Shown one piece after another: positions 26,364 through 34,767 of a DNA stretch of 40,723 nucleotides. How positions within the stretch are numbered: the stretch's first letter is position 1; the number at the start of each line of letters is the position of its first letter. The position numbers were made by a program, and so were the translations under genes. The DNA comes from Alphaproteobacteria bacterium. GTDB lineage: Bacteria; Pseudomonadota; Alphaproteobacteria; Rhodobacterales; Rhodobacteraceae. The stretch lies in assembly GCA_030424645.1 (NCBI GenBank), contig JAUHWP010000015.1, forward strand, positions 1 to 40,723, in the 5' to 3' direction. The notes under the pieces were generated by a model. That model was not told the origin of the DNA. It saw only the letters and a list, made by a program, of their open reading frames with translations, and did not search any database.

Positions 26364-27863
26364 TCACTCCATCGCCTTGAAGTGGAACTCGCCCCCTTCT
26401 TTCAGGCCCGATGGCCAGCGCGAGGTCACGGTTTTCGTGCGGGTATAGAACTTGAATGCGTCGGGGCCGTGCTGATTCAGATCGCCAAAGCCCGACTTTT
26501 TCCAGCCGCCGAAAGTGTGATAGGCCAGAGGCACCGGGATCGGGACGTTGATGCCGACCATACCGATGTTGATCCGGTTGGCGAAATCACGGGCGGTGTC
26601 ACCGTCGCGGGTGAAGATCGCGGTGCCGTTGCCATATTCGTGATCCATCGCGTGGCCGATCGCCTCTTCATACGTTTCGGCGCGGACCATCGACAGGACG
26701 GGGCCGAAAATCTCGGTCTTGTAGATGTCCATGTCGGTGGTGACGCGGTCAAACAGGTGCGGACCGACGAAGAAGCCGTCTTCATAGCCCTGCAGGCTGA
26801 AGTTACGGTTGTCGACGACCAGATCGGCGCCCTGTTCGACCCCCGAATTGATCAGGCGCAGGATGTTTTCCTTGGCGGCGGCGGTCACGACCGGGCCGTA
26901 ATCCACGTCGTCGCCCGCGGTATAGGGCGCAACCTTCAGCTTCTCGATGCGTGGAACCAGGGCGTCGCGCAGCTTGTCTGCGGTTTCGTCGCCCACCGGA
27001 ACGGCAACCGAGATGGCCATGCAGCGTTCGCCAGCCGCGCCGAACCCGGCCCCGATCAGCGCATCGGCGGCTTGTTCCATGTCGGCATCCGGCATGACGA
27101 TCATGTGGTTCTTGGCGCCGCCGAAGCACTGCGCCCGCTTGCCGTTGGCCGTGGCGCGCGAATAGATGTAATGCGCGATCGGGGTCGACCCGACGAAGGC
27201 CACCGCCTGAATGGTCTCGTTGTCAAGAATCGCGTCCACCGCGTCCTTGTCGCCGTTTACCACCTGCAACACACCGTCAGGCAGACCGGCCTCTTTGCAC
27301 AGCTCGGCCAGCATCAGGGGCACCGAGGGGTCCCGTTCGGACGGTTTCAGGATCATCGCATTGCCCGCCGCCAGCGCGGGACCCATGCCCCAAAGCGGGA
27401 TCATGGCAGGGAAGTTGAACGGCGTGATCGAGGCGACAACCCCGAGCGGCTGGCGCATGGAATACATGTCGATGCCGGGGCCGGCGGAATCGGTGAACTC
27501 GCCCTTCATCATCTGGGCGGCGCCGATGCAGTATTCGATCACCTCAAGGCCGCGCTGCACGTCGCCCTTGGCGTCGGGAATGGTCTTGCCGTGTTCGCGC
27601 GACAGCGCCTCGGCCAGCTTGTCCATATCGCGGTTCAGAAGGCCCACAAGCGCCATCATCACGCGGCCGCGTTTCTGTGGGTTGGTTGCGCCCCAGGCTT
27701 TCTGCGCCTCGGCGGCCTTGGCGACGGCGGCGTCCAGTTCGTCTTTCGTGGCCAGCGCGACTTTCGCCTGAACCTCGCCGGTGGCGGGGTTGTAGATATC
27801 GGCGGTGCGGCCCGAGGTTCCGTCGACCAGTTGGCCGTTGATCCAGTGTCCTAGTGTCTTCAT
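26364..27863 (-). CDS. mmsA: CoA-acylating methylmalonate-semialdehyde dehydrogenase
   Basis: 499 aa MKTLGHWINGQLVDGTSGR; ITPFNFPAMIPLWGMGPALAAGNAMILKPSERDPS; GAAGERCMAISVAVPVG. Confidence 0.95.
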   Translation of the reverse strand: MKTLGHWINGQLVDGTSGRTADIYNPATGEVQAKVALATKDELDAAVAKAAEAQKAWGATNPQKRGRVMMALVGLLNRDMDKLAEALSREHGKTIPDAKGDVQRGLEVIEYCIGAAQMMKGEFTDSAGPGIDMYSMRQPLGVVASITPFNFPAMIPLWGMGPALAAGNAMILKPSERDPSVPLMLAELCKEAGLPDGVLQVVNGDKDAVDAILDNETIQAVAFVGSTPIAHYIYSRATANGKRAQCFGGAKNHMIVMPDADMEQAADALIGAGFGAAGERCMAISVAVPVGDETADKLRDALVPRIEKLKVAPYTAGDDVDYGPVVTAAAKENILRLINSGVEQGADLVVDNRNFSLQGYEDGFFVGPHLFDRVTTDMDIYKTEIFGPVLSMVRAETYEEAIGHAMDHEYGNGTAIFTRDGDTARDFANRINIGMVGINVPIPVPLAYHTFGGWKKSGFGDLNQHGPDAFKFYTRTKTVTSRWPSGLKEGGEFHFKAME

Positions 27864-27898
27864 GGTTTCTCTCCCATCAGTTCGGGGGGACGATAGCC

Positions 27899-27958
27899 TT
27901 GCAATTATGCTGGGAAAAGGGGCAGTTTTCCAAAAAGGTTTTGCAATTGTGCAAAACC
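27899..27958. promoter_or_regulatory. candidate LysR operator pair in mmsA/LysR divergent region
   Basis: GGTTTTGCA-ATTG-TGCAAAACC perfect inverted repeat (27937-27958) plus TTGCAATTATGC at 27899-27910. Confidence 0.6.
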
Positions 27959-27980
27959 TGTGCACTTGGGCAGGGTCGAT

Positions 27981-28013
27981 GCCTCCGGCGGGGATATTTG
28001 GGGCCAGAAGAAG
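27981..28013 (+). repeat. dispersed intergenic repeat copy C
   Basis: GCCTCCGGCGGGGATATTTGGGGCCAGAAGAAG; first 21 nt identical to copy B left arm. Confidence 0.75.
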
Positions 28014-28042
28014 CACTGTAGGTATGACAGGAGGCGGGGTAG

Positions 28043-28936
28043 ATGATGGATTGGGATGATTTGAGGGTGTTCCTGGCGGTCGCGCGGGCCGAAAGCCTGT
28101 CGCGCGCGGGCAAATCGCTTCGGCGTGATGCGGCGACGGTGGGGCGGCGGGTGGCCAGGTTGGAGGCGGATCTGGGGCAGCCGCTGTTTACCAAATCGCC
28201 GCAAGGTTATGCGTTGACCGAGGCAGGATCGCGGCTTTTGTCCCATGCCGAGCGGGCCGAGCAGGCGGTGTTGTCGGGGGCGGACGAGTTGGCAGGGCAG
28301 TCCGGGCAGTTGTCGGGGCAGGTGCGTATCGGGGCGACGGATGGCTGCGCCAGCTACATTCTGCCGCAGGTCTGCACCGCCATACAGAAGCAGCATCCCG
28401 ATCTGGAGTTGCAGGTCGTCGCCTTGCCGCGGGTGATCAACCTGTCGAAGCGCGAGGCCGATATGGCGATCACGGTGTCCCCGCCGCAGACCGGGCGCGT
28501 TACCGTGCAGAAGATCACGGATTATCACCTGCATCTTGCCGCTGCGCGGGAATATCTTGCGGATGCGCCGCCGCTTGCCGGTTTGGAGGATCTGAGCGCG
28601 CATCCTCTGGTGGGGTATATTCAGGACATGATCTTCTATCCCGAGCTGGATTTCCTGACCGGGATGGGCATTGAAAAGGTGGCGTTGGCCTCGAACCTTG
28701 TGTCGGTGCAACTGGGCATGGTGCGACAGGGTGGGGGCATCGGGATCACGCATGATTTCATCCTGCCCTTCGCACCGAACCTTGAACGGGTTCTGGTGAA
28801 CGACGTGTCGATCACCCGATCCTTCTATCTGGTCCGTCATGAGGGCGACGTGCGGGTTGAGCGGTTTGCCCGTGTGGCTGCGGAACTGGCGAAAGGAATT
28901 CGCGACGAGGTGGCCCGGCTGGAAGCCGCCCTGTGA
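28043..28936 (+). CDS. LysR family transcriptional regulator
   Basis: MDWDDLRVFLAVARAESLSRAGKSLRRDAATVGRRVARLEADLGQPLFTKSPQGYALTEAG. Confidence 0.93.
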   Translation: MMDWDDLRVFLAVARAESLSRAGKSLRRDAATVGRRVARLEADLGQPLFTKSPQGYALTEAGSRLLSHAERAEQAVLSGADELAGQSGQLSGQVRIGATDGCASYILPQVCTAIQKQHPDLELQVVALPRVINLSKREADMAITVSPPQTGRVTVQKITDYHLHLAAAREYLADAPPLAGLEDLSAHPLVGYIQDMIFYPELDFLTGMGIEKVALASNLVSVQLGMVRQGGGIGITHDFILPFAPNLERVLVNDVSITRSFYLVRHEGDVRVERFARVAAELAKGIRDEVARLEAAL

Positions 28937-29044
28937 TGCCCGGTTTCCCGTGCTGCGATTGCAAACAGGTCTTGACATATTGTTGCGCTTGGGGTGACGC
29001 TAAAGACAGAAAAATACACGCATTTCACCAGACAGGAGGGCTCA

Positions 29045-29479
29045 ATGCTCATTCACCAGATCCTAAAAAACAAAACGCTGGCGGGTGTTGCGACGGTCAA
29101 GCCAGGCAGCAAGGTTTCTGATGCCGCGAACCTGTTGTCCGAGAAGAAAATCGGCGCGGTGATCGTGTCGGAGGATGGGGTGCGCCCCGCGGGTATCCTG
29201 TCCGAGCGGGATATCGTTTCGGCGCTGGGGAAGGTCGGCACCGGGTGTCTGGATCAGGCGGTCGATGAGCTGATGACCTCGAAGCTTGTGACCTGCGTGC
29301 CGGGGGACCGGGCCATTCAGGTTCTGCACACCATGACCGAAGGCCGTTTCCGCCACATGCCGGTGATGGAAGGTGACAAGATGATCGGGCTGGTGTCGAT
29401 CGGCGATGTGGTCAAGGCCCGCTTGGACGAGCTGTCGCAGCAAGCCGACGCGTTGAAAAACATGATCATGGGCTACTGA
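29045..29479 (+). CDS. CBS-domain pair protein
   Basis: KVSDAANLLSEKKIGAVIVSEDG..GILSERDIVSALG and DRAIQVLHTMTEGRFRHMPVMEGDKMIGLVSIGDVVKARL. Confidence 0.92.
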   Translation: MLIHQILKNKTLAGVATVKPGSKVSDAANLLSEKKIGAVIVSEDGVRPAGILSERDIVSALGKVGTGCLDQAVDELMTSKLVTCVPGDRAIQVLHTMTEGRFRHMPVMEGDKMIGLVSIGDVVKARLDELSQQADALKNMIMGY

Positions 29480-29531
29480 CCGGCACAGCCGGCCCGTCGG
29501 CAAGGCTTGCGGGTTGGCGGAATAGAGCTTG

Positions 29532-29567
29532 CAATGCCGGGCGCAATATTGTTGCGTGCCCGCATTG
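29532..29567. promoter_or_regulatory. inverted repeat immediately upstream of coaD
   Basis: CAATGCCGGGCGCAA-tattg-TTGCGTGCCCGCATTG with minor mismatch/bulge. Confidence 0.5.
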
Positions 29568-29582
29568 ATGAAAGGCCAGATC

Positions 29583-30080
29583 ATGCGCATCGGATTATAC
29601 CCCGGAACCTTCGATCCCATTACGCTGGGACATACCGACATCATTCGACGGGGATGTGCGCTGGTGGATCGTCTGGTGATCGGGGTTGCGATCAACACCG
29701 GAAAAGGGCCGATGTTCTCGTTGGAAGAGCGCGTCGGGATGGTCGAGGCGGAATGCGCCAAGCTGACTGCGGAAACCGGCACCGAGATCGTTGCCCACCC
29801 GTTCGAGAACCTGCTGATCGACTGCGCCCACGATGTCGGCGCGCAGATCATCATTCGCGGCCTGCGGGCCGTGACGGATTTCGAGTATGAATACCAGATG
29901 GTCGGCATGAACCGCGCGATGGATGACAGCGTGGAAACCGTGTTCCTGATGGCCGAGGCCAAATACCAGGCGATTGCCTCGAAACTGGTGAAAGAGATCG
30001 CGAAGCTGGGCGGGGATGTGACGAAGTTTGTGCCGCCCAGCGTGAAGGATCAGCTTTACCTGAAAATCGGTCGATCCTGA
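29583..30080 (+). CDS. coaD: phosphopantetheine adenylyltransferase
   Basis: MRIGLYPGTFDPITLGHTDIIRR, IIIRGLRAVTDFEYEYQMVGMNR. Confidence 0.97.
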   Translation: MRIGLYPGTFDPITLGHTDIIRRGCALVDRLVIGVAINTGKGPMFSLEERVGMVEAECAKLTAETGTEIVAHPFENLLIDCAHDVGAQIIIRGLRAVTDFEYEYQMVGMNRAMDDSVETVFLMAEAKYQAIASKLVKEIAKLGGDVTKFVPPSVKDQLYLKIGRS

Positions 30081-30100
30081 ACGGTCGCCCGGGGCTGAAA

Positions 30101-31021
30101 TCACCCCAGGGCCGTGATGATATAGGCGGCATATCCGATCAACATGGCCAGACCCAGCCCGCGCCCAAGTTGTGGGCGCAAGAGCAGTGCGGCGGCGATG
30201 AACACCGTCACCGCACACAGGATGGGCAGGTCAAAGGTGGCAAAGCGGCGGGCCAGCGGGATCGGTGTGATCATCGCGGTCGCCCCCAATATGCCCAGTA
30301 TGTTGAAGATGTTGGACCCGATCACATTGCCGATGGCGATGTCGGACTGTCGGCGGACAGCGGCGATGACCGAGGTGGTCAGCTCGGGCAGCGAGGTGCC
30401 GATGGCGACGATGGTGAGGCCGATGAAGGCTTCGGAGACACCGACGTCACGCGCGATGGACGCCGCACCGTCGACCAGAAACCGGGCGCCCAGCAGCAGC
30501 ACTGCAAGCCCGCCCAGCATCAAGATCGCCGAACCGGACGCGGATGGGCTTGCGCCGTGCATTTCGGGGTCGGGCAACGCCTTGCTGGCGCGGACATAGG
30601 CCCATGTCAGGTAGCCCGACAGGCCCAGCACCAGCGCGAGGCCAGCAGGGCGGCTGACCTCGGTCATGGCGAAAATGGGCCACAGGGCCAGGGTTGCGGC
30701 CAACATGACTGCGACGTCCCGGCGCAGCGTGGACCCGGACACCCGTATCGGCCAGACCAGGCAGGTCAGCCCGAGGATCAGCAGGATGTTGGCGATGTTG
30801 GACCCGATCACATTACCGATCGCGATATCTGGCACCCCGCGCAAAGCGGCGTCCATCGAGACCAAAAGCTCGGGGGTGGAGGTGCCGAAGCCGACCACTG
30901 TCAGGCCGATCAGCAGGGGTGGGATGCCCATGCGATTGGCCAGACCGACGCTGCCGCGCACCAATGCCTCGCCACCAAAAAACAGCGCCAGCAAGCCTGT
31001 GGCGCTCAGGATATAGTCCAA
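30101..31021 (-). CDS. calcium/sodium antiporter (CaCA family)
   Basis: Two alpha repeats: GFGTSTPELLVSMDAALRGVPDIAIGNVIGSNIANILLILG and AIGTSLPELTTSVIAAVRRQSDIAIGNVIGSNIFNILGILG. Confidence 0.95.
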   Translation of the reverse strand: MDYILSATGLLALFFGGEALVRGSVGLANRMGIPPLLIGLTVVGFGTSTPELLVSMDAALRGVPDIAIGNVIGSNIANILLILGLTCLVWPIRVSGSTLRRDVAVMLAATLALWPIFAMTEVSRPAGLALVLGLSGYLTWAYVRASKALPDPEMHGASPSASGSAILMLGGLAVLLLGARFLVDGAASIARDVGVSEAFIGLTIVAIGTSLPELTTSVIAAVRRQSDIAIGNVIGSNIFNILGILGATAMITPIPLARRFATFDLPILCAVTVFIAAALLLRPQLGRGLGLAMLIGYAAYIITALG

Positions 31022-31153
31022 GGCTTGGTCCTTGCCCGGTTAAGTCGTGTCCGAACGTAAATGGGGATCTGCCGGGGCGGTTCACAAGGGGGCTGTCGTG
31101 GTGGAGAGCGAATTTCTGTGATCGGACCAGCAGGCAATGGCGCTTGCAGTCAT

Positions 31154-31972
31154 TCACGCGGGCTTGGTTGCCGTGATGATATGCGCGGATGTCGGGAACA
31201 CCGCTTCACCTGAAGGGGTGACATAGTCCGCAAGATTGTCATGGGCCGTGGCGATGATGTCAGCGATCTTGTCTTCGGACAGGGAGATGCCGAACAGGGG
31301 CAGCCAGCCGCGAATCTCAGCCTCCAACATCACCTGCAAGCTGGGGAACCGGGCGGTGCCTGCCTTGGTGTCATTGTGCACATCGGTGAATCCGCCCGAT
31401 TCCAGCTCAGCAACAATCTTATTCGCGTTCCCCAGGCTGAACGGCAGACGCAAGGCGTCTGCGGCGTCCGTGCCCACTTTTTCCTGCAGGATCGAGATGA
31501 CCCCACGATAGGCAGGGTTATGGTCGACCGAATTCCAGACCGCGATTGCCAAAGTGCCACCCGGCTTGAGGACACGAAGCATCTCGGCAATGGCTTTTTG
31601 CCGATCCTGGAACAGCATCATGCCGAACTGGCACATTACGCAGTCGAACATCGCGTCTTGCAGGTTCAGGTCCTCGGCACTGCATAACACCCAGTCAATG
31701 GCAGGTTCGATATCACGAGCAACCGCCAGCATTCCCGGGGCGGGATCGGCTCCGACGACGTGGCCTTCCGGGCCGACAATGCTCAAGGCGTGGCGGGCCA
31801 GAACGCCGGTTCCGCAGGCGATATCAAGCACTTTCGAGCCGGATTTAATGCCGGCACCCTCGGTCAGGTGGGGCGGCCATTCCGCAAACAACGCCGGCAC
31901 GAACATCGCTTCATAGCCGCGCCCGGCGTCAATAAGGTCTTGTGGGACTGGATCAGGTGTTGCGGGTTCCAT
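31154..31972 (-). CDS. class I SAM-dependent methyltransferase
   Basis: KVLDIACGTGVLARHAL; FDCVMCQFGMMLFQDRQKAIAEMLRVLKPGGTLAIAVW. Confidence 0.92.
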   Translation of the reverse strand: MEPATPDPVPQDLIDAGRGYEAMFVPALFAEWPPHLTEGAGIKSGSKVLDIACGTGVLARHALSIVGPEGHVVGADPAPGMLAVARDIEPAIDWVLCSAEDLNLQDAMFDCVMCQFGMMLFQDRQKAIAEMLRVLKPGGTLAIAVWNSVDHNPAYRGVISILQEKVGTDAADALRLPFSLGNANKIVAELESGGFTDVHNDTKAGTARFPSLQVMLEAEIRGWLPLFGISLSEDKIADIIATAHDNLADYVTPSGEAVFPTSAHIITATKPA

Positions 31973-32090
31973 AACGGTTGAGCCAATCGAGCGGCTTTCG
32001 ATTCAAATGCCCGGTTAAGTTACACCAAGAACGCAGGTTTTTACAGGGATGGCTGATCCAGGTGCCACAATCAGCTGTGCCCTGCCGACA

Positions 32091-32118
32091 AGAAAACCGA
32101 GGGCAAGCCCTCGGCTTG
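32091..32118 (-). terminator. rho-independent terminator after gap (32140)
   Basis: CCGAGGG-caag-CCCTCGG; minus strand followed by TTTTCTT. Confidence 0.8.
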
Positions 32119-32139
32119 TTTCTGTTTTCAGGGCATTGA

Positions 32140-33138
32140 TCAAAGATGTTTGGCCATTTCAACCGCTGTATCCAGCATCCGGCAGCTGAAGCCCCATTCG
32201 TTGTCGTACCAGGCCAGCACGCGGACCATGTTGCCATCCAGCACCTTGGTCTGGTCCAGCGCGAAGTTCGACGAATGCGAATCGTGGTTGAAATCGCTGG
32301 AGACCAGCGGGCGATCGACGACGCCAAGGATGCCCTTCAGCGGGCCGTTGGCGGCGGCGATGATGGCGGTGTTGACCTCGTCCGCGGAGGTTTCGCGCGC
32401 GGCTTCGAAGGTCAGGTCCACACAGGATACGTTCGGGGTGGGCACGCGGATCGCGACGCCGTCCAGTTTGCCTGCCAGTTCGGGCAGGACAAGCCCCACG
32501 GCGCGGGCGGCTCCGGTGGTGGTCGGGATCATGCTGAGTGCGGCGGCACGTGCGCGATAGAAATCCTTGTGCATCGTATCCAGCGTCGGTTGATCGCCGG
32601 TATAGCTGTGGATGGTCGTCATGAAGCCCTTGTTGATCCCAATGGCGTCTTGCAGAACCTTGGCAACCGGCGACAGGCAGTTCGTCGTGCACGAGGCGTT
32701 CGATACATGCACATCGGCCGAGGTCAGCGTGTCGTGGTTCACGCCGTAAACGATGGTCTTGTCCGCGCCTGAGGACGGGGCCGAGACAAGCACGCGGCTT
32801 GCCCCGTTTTCAAGGTGAACCGTGGCTTTGTCACCAGTGAAGATGCCGGTACATTCCAGCACGATGTCCACATCGCCCCAAGGCAGATCAGCGGGATTGC
32901 GGATCGCGGTGACGCGGATCGGCCCGCGCCCGGCGTCGATGGTGTCGTCGGTGAATGTCACCTCGTTCGGGAAGCGGCCATGGACGCTGTCGAACTGAAG
33001 CAGGTGGGCGTTCATTTCGACCGGGCCAAGGTCGTTGATGGCCACGACGTCAATGTCATCGCGACCGGTTTCATGCAGGGCGCGCAGCACCAGTCGTCCG
33101 ATCCGTCCAAATCCGTTGATGGCCACTTTGACTGTCAT
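32140..33138 (-). CDS. gap: glyceraldehyde-3-phosphate dehydrogenase, type I (copy 1, NAD-type Asp retained)
   Basis: VKVAINGFGRIGRLVLRAL, VAINDLGPVEMNAHLLQFDSVHG, SNASCTTNCLSPVAKVL. Confidence 0.96.
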   Translation of the reverse strand: MTVKVAINGFGRIGRLVLRALHETGRDDIDVVAINDLGPVEMNAHLLQFDSVHGRFPNEVTFTDDTIDAGRGPIRVTAIRNPADLPWGDVDIVLECTGIFTGDKATVHLENGASRVLVSAPSSGADKTIVYGVNHDTLTSADVHVSNASCTTNCLSPVAKVLQDAIGINKGFMTTIHSYTGDQPTLDTMHKDFYRARAAALSMIPTTTGAARAVGLVLPELAGKLDGVAIRVPTPNVSCVDLTFEAARETSADEVNTAIIAAANGPLKGILGVVDRPLVSSDFNHDSHSSNFALDQTKVLDGNMVRVLAWYDNEWGFSCRMLDTAVEMAKHL

Positions 33139-33261
33139 GTTCTTCTTCCTTGCATGGGGGGCGCGCCGAAGCCCGGGCGCAACCGACCGGAGTATGTGAG
33201 CGCTAACATCAACATTTCAGGCAAAAGGTCAAGGGGATATCACGGCCCCGCCCGGCGACCT

Positions 33262-33405
33262 TCAGCGCCAGAAGGCGATCCATTCGGTGAAATCGAAGAA
33301 TTTTCTGGATAGAAACAACAGGCTGCGACCGTCTGCGAGCAGAAGGTCAGCCCCGATCAAACCCACGATCAAAATGCCAAGGATAAGCGCGATCTGGTTT
33401 GTCAA
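33262..33405 (-). CDS. 47-aa small membrane protein (TTG start)
   Basis: Minus strand TTG ACA AAC CAG... = (M)TNQIALILGILIVGLIGADLLLADGRSLLFLSRKFFDFTEWIAFWR*, with GGAG upstream; one hydrophobic segment. Below the size cutoff of the supplied track. Confidence 0.7.
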   Translation of the reverse strand: MTNQIALILGILIVGLIGADLLLADGRSLLFLSRKFFDFTEWIAFWR

Positions 33406-33471
33406 AGCCTGCTCCTGCCTGTTTGGGCGCATTGTTGCAATGGTGGGCGGGCAGGGGCAAGCGCAAAAGAG

Positions 33472-33497
33472 AACCCCGCCACCGGGGTGACGGGGTT
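33472..33497 (-). terminator. terminator-like hairpin after second gap
   Basis: AACCCCG...CGGGGTT; minus strand continues CTCTTTTGC. Confidence 0.6.
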
Positions 33498-33520
33498 AAT
33501 CCTTGCGGATGCGTGTGGGT

Positions 33521-34519
33521 TTAGAACGAGCCCATTTTCACCGCGACATCGGCCATGCGGGTCGAGAAGCCCCATTCGTTGTCATACCAGCCCATCACGC
33601 GCACGGTGCGGCCGCCCACGACCTTGGTCTGGTCCGGCGCAAAGATCGAGCTTTGTTCCGTGTGGTTGAAGTCGATCGAGACCTTGGGTTCGGGGTCATA
33701 GCCCAACACGCGCGACATGGTGCCTTCGGCGGCTTCGCGCACGATCTGGTTCACCTCTTCGACCGAGGTGTCGCGCCCGGCTTCGAACGTCAGGTCGATG
33801 GCCGACACGTTCGGGGTGGGGACGCGCATGGCGGTTCCGTCCAGCTTGCCAGCCAGTTCGGGCATCACTTCGCCCAGAGCTTTCGCCGCGCCGGTCGAGG
33901 TCGGGATGATTGCCATTGCAGCCGCACGGGCGCGATACAGGTCGCTGTGGCGACGGTCCAGCGTCGGCTGGTCGCCGGTATAGGAGTGGATAGTGGTCAT
34001 GATACCACGCTCGATCCCCAATGCCTCGTGCAGGACCTTGGCCAGCGGGGCCAGCCCGTTGGTGGTGCAGGACCCGTTCGAGACCATGTTGTGATGGGCC
34101 TGAAGCTCTTTGTCGTTCACGCCCAGGACGATGGTCTTCTGCACGTTCTTGGCGGGGGCCGAGATCAGAACCTTGCGGGCACCCTGTTCGATGTGGCGTT
34201 TGGCTTTCTCGCCGTCGTTGAAGTTGCCGGTGCATTCCAGCACGACATCGCAACCGGTCCAGTCCAGCTCGCCCAGGTCATAGGTGGACATCATCTGCAT
34301 CGGGCCACGGCCCACATCCATCGTCTTGTCGCCCAGCGTGATCTGGTTCGGGAACCGGCCATGGATGCTGTCGTATTTCAGCAGGTGTGCCGCGGTTTCC
34401 AGCGGGCCGGTTGCGTTGACTTTGACCACGTTGATGTCGTTGCGGCCCGATGCGGCGATCTGTGCCAGGGTGCAGCGGCCGATACGGCCAAATCCATTGA
34501 TACCCACTGTGACGGTCAT
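33521..34519 (-). CDS. gap: glyceraldehyde-3-phosphate dehydrogenase, type I (copy 2, GapB-like cofactor loop)
   Basis: VTVGINGFGRIGRCTLAQI, VVKVNATGPLETAAHLLKYDSIHG, SNGSCTTNGLAPLAKVL, HSYTGDQPTLD. Confidence 0.95.
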   Translation of the reverse strand: MTVTVGINGFGRIGRCTLAQIAASGRNDINVVKVNATGPLETAAHLLKYDSIHGRFPNQITLGDKTMDVGRGPMQMMSTYDLGELDWTGCDVVLECTGNFNDGEKAKRHIEQGARKVLISAPAKNVQKTIVLGVNDKELQAHHNMVSNGSCTTNGLAPLAKVLHEALGIERGIMTTIHSYTGDQPTLDRRHSDLYRARAAAMAIIPTSTGAAKALGEVMPELAGKLDGTAMRVPTPNVSAIDLTFEAGRDTSVEEVNQIVREAAEGTMSRVLGYDPEPKVSIDFNHTEQSSIFAPDQTKVVGGRTVRVMGWYDNEWGFSTRMADVAVKMGSF

Positions 34520-34767
34520 GCGTCTTCCCCTCAGGTTTTGGCCCGATGGCCACGAAACTTTCCGCTGATATAGCGACCGATGCGCATTGGCCCAACCCGC
34601 AAAACGCGTTTGACACCAGCTTGTTAGCGAAAACATGGGGGGTGATCCGGTCGTTAGCGCAAACGACATGCGCCAACAGTCCTGATGGTCGCTTCGGCGT
34701 GCAAATGCTTCACGCCGTGCGCGAAAGCCATTATTGTCGCGATCAACACAAGCACAGGGGCAGGTTC

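Noticed and set aside
26382-27854. 490-aa plus-strand ORF
   Set aside because: Fully antisense to mmsA, with His/Arg/Gln-rich composition typical of GC-rich shadow ORFs.
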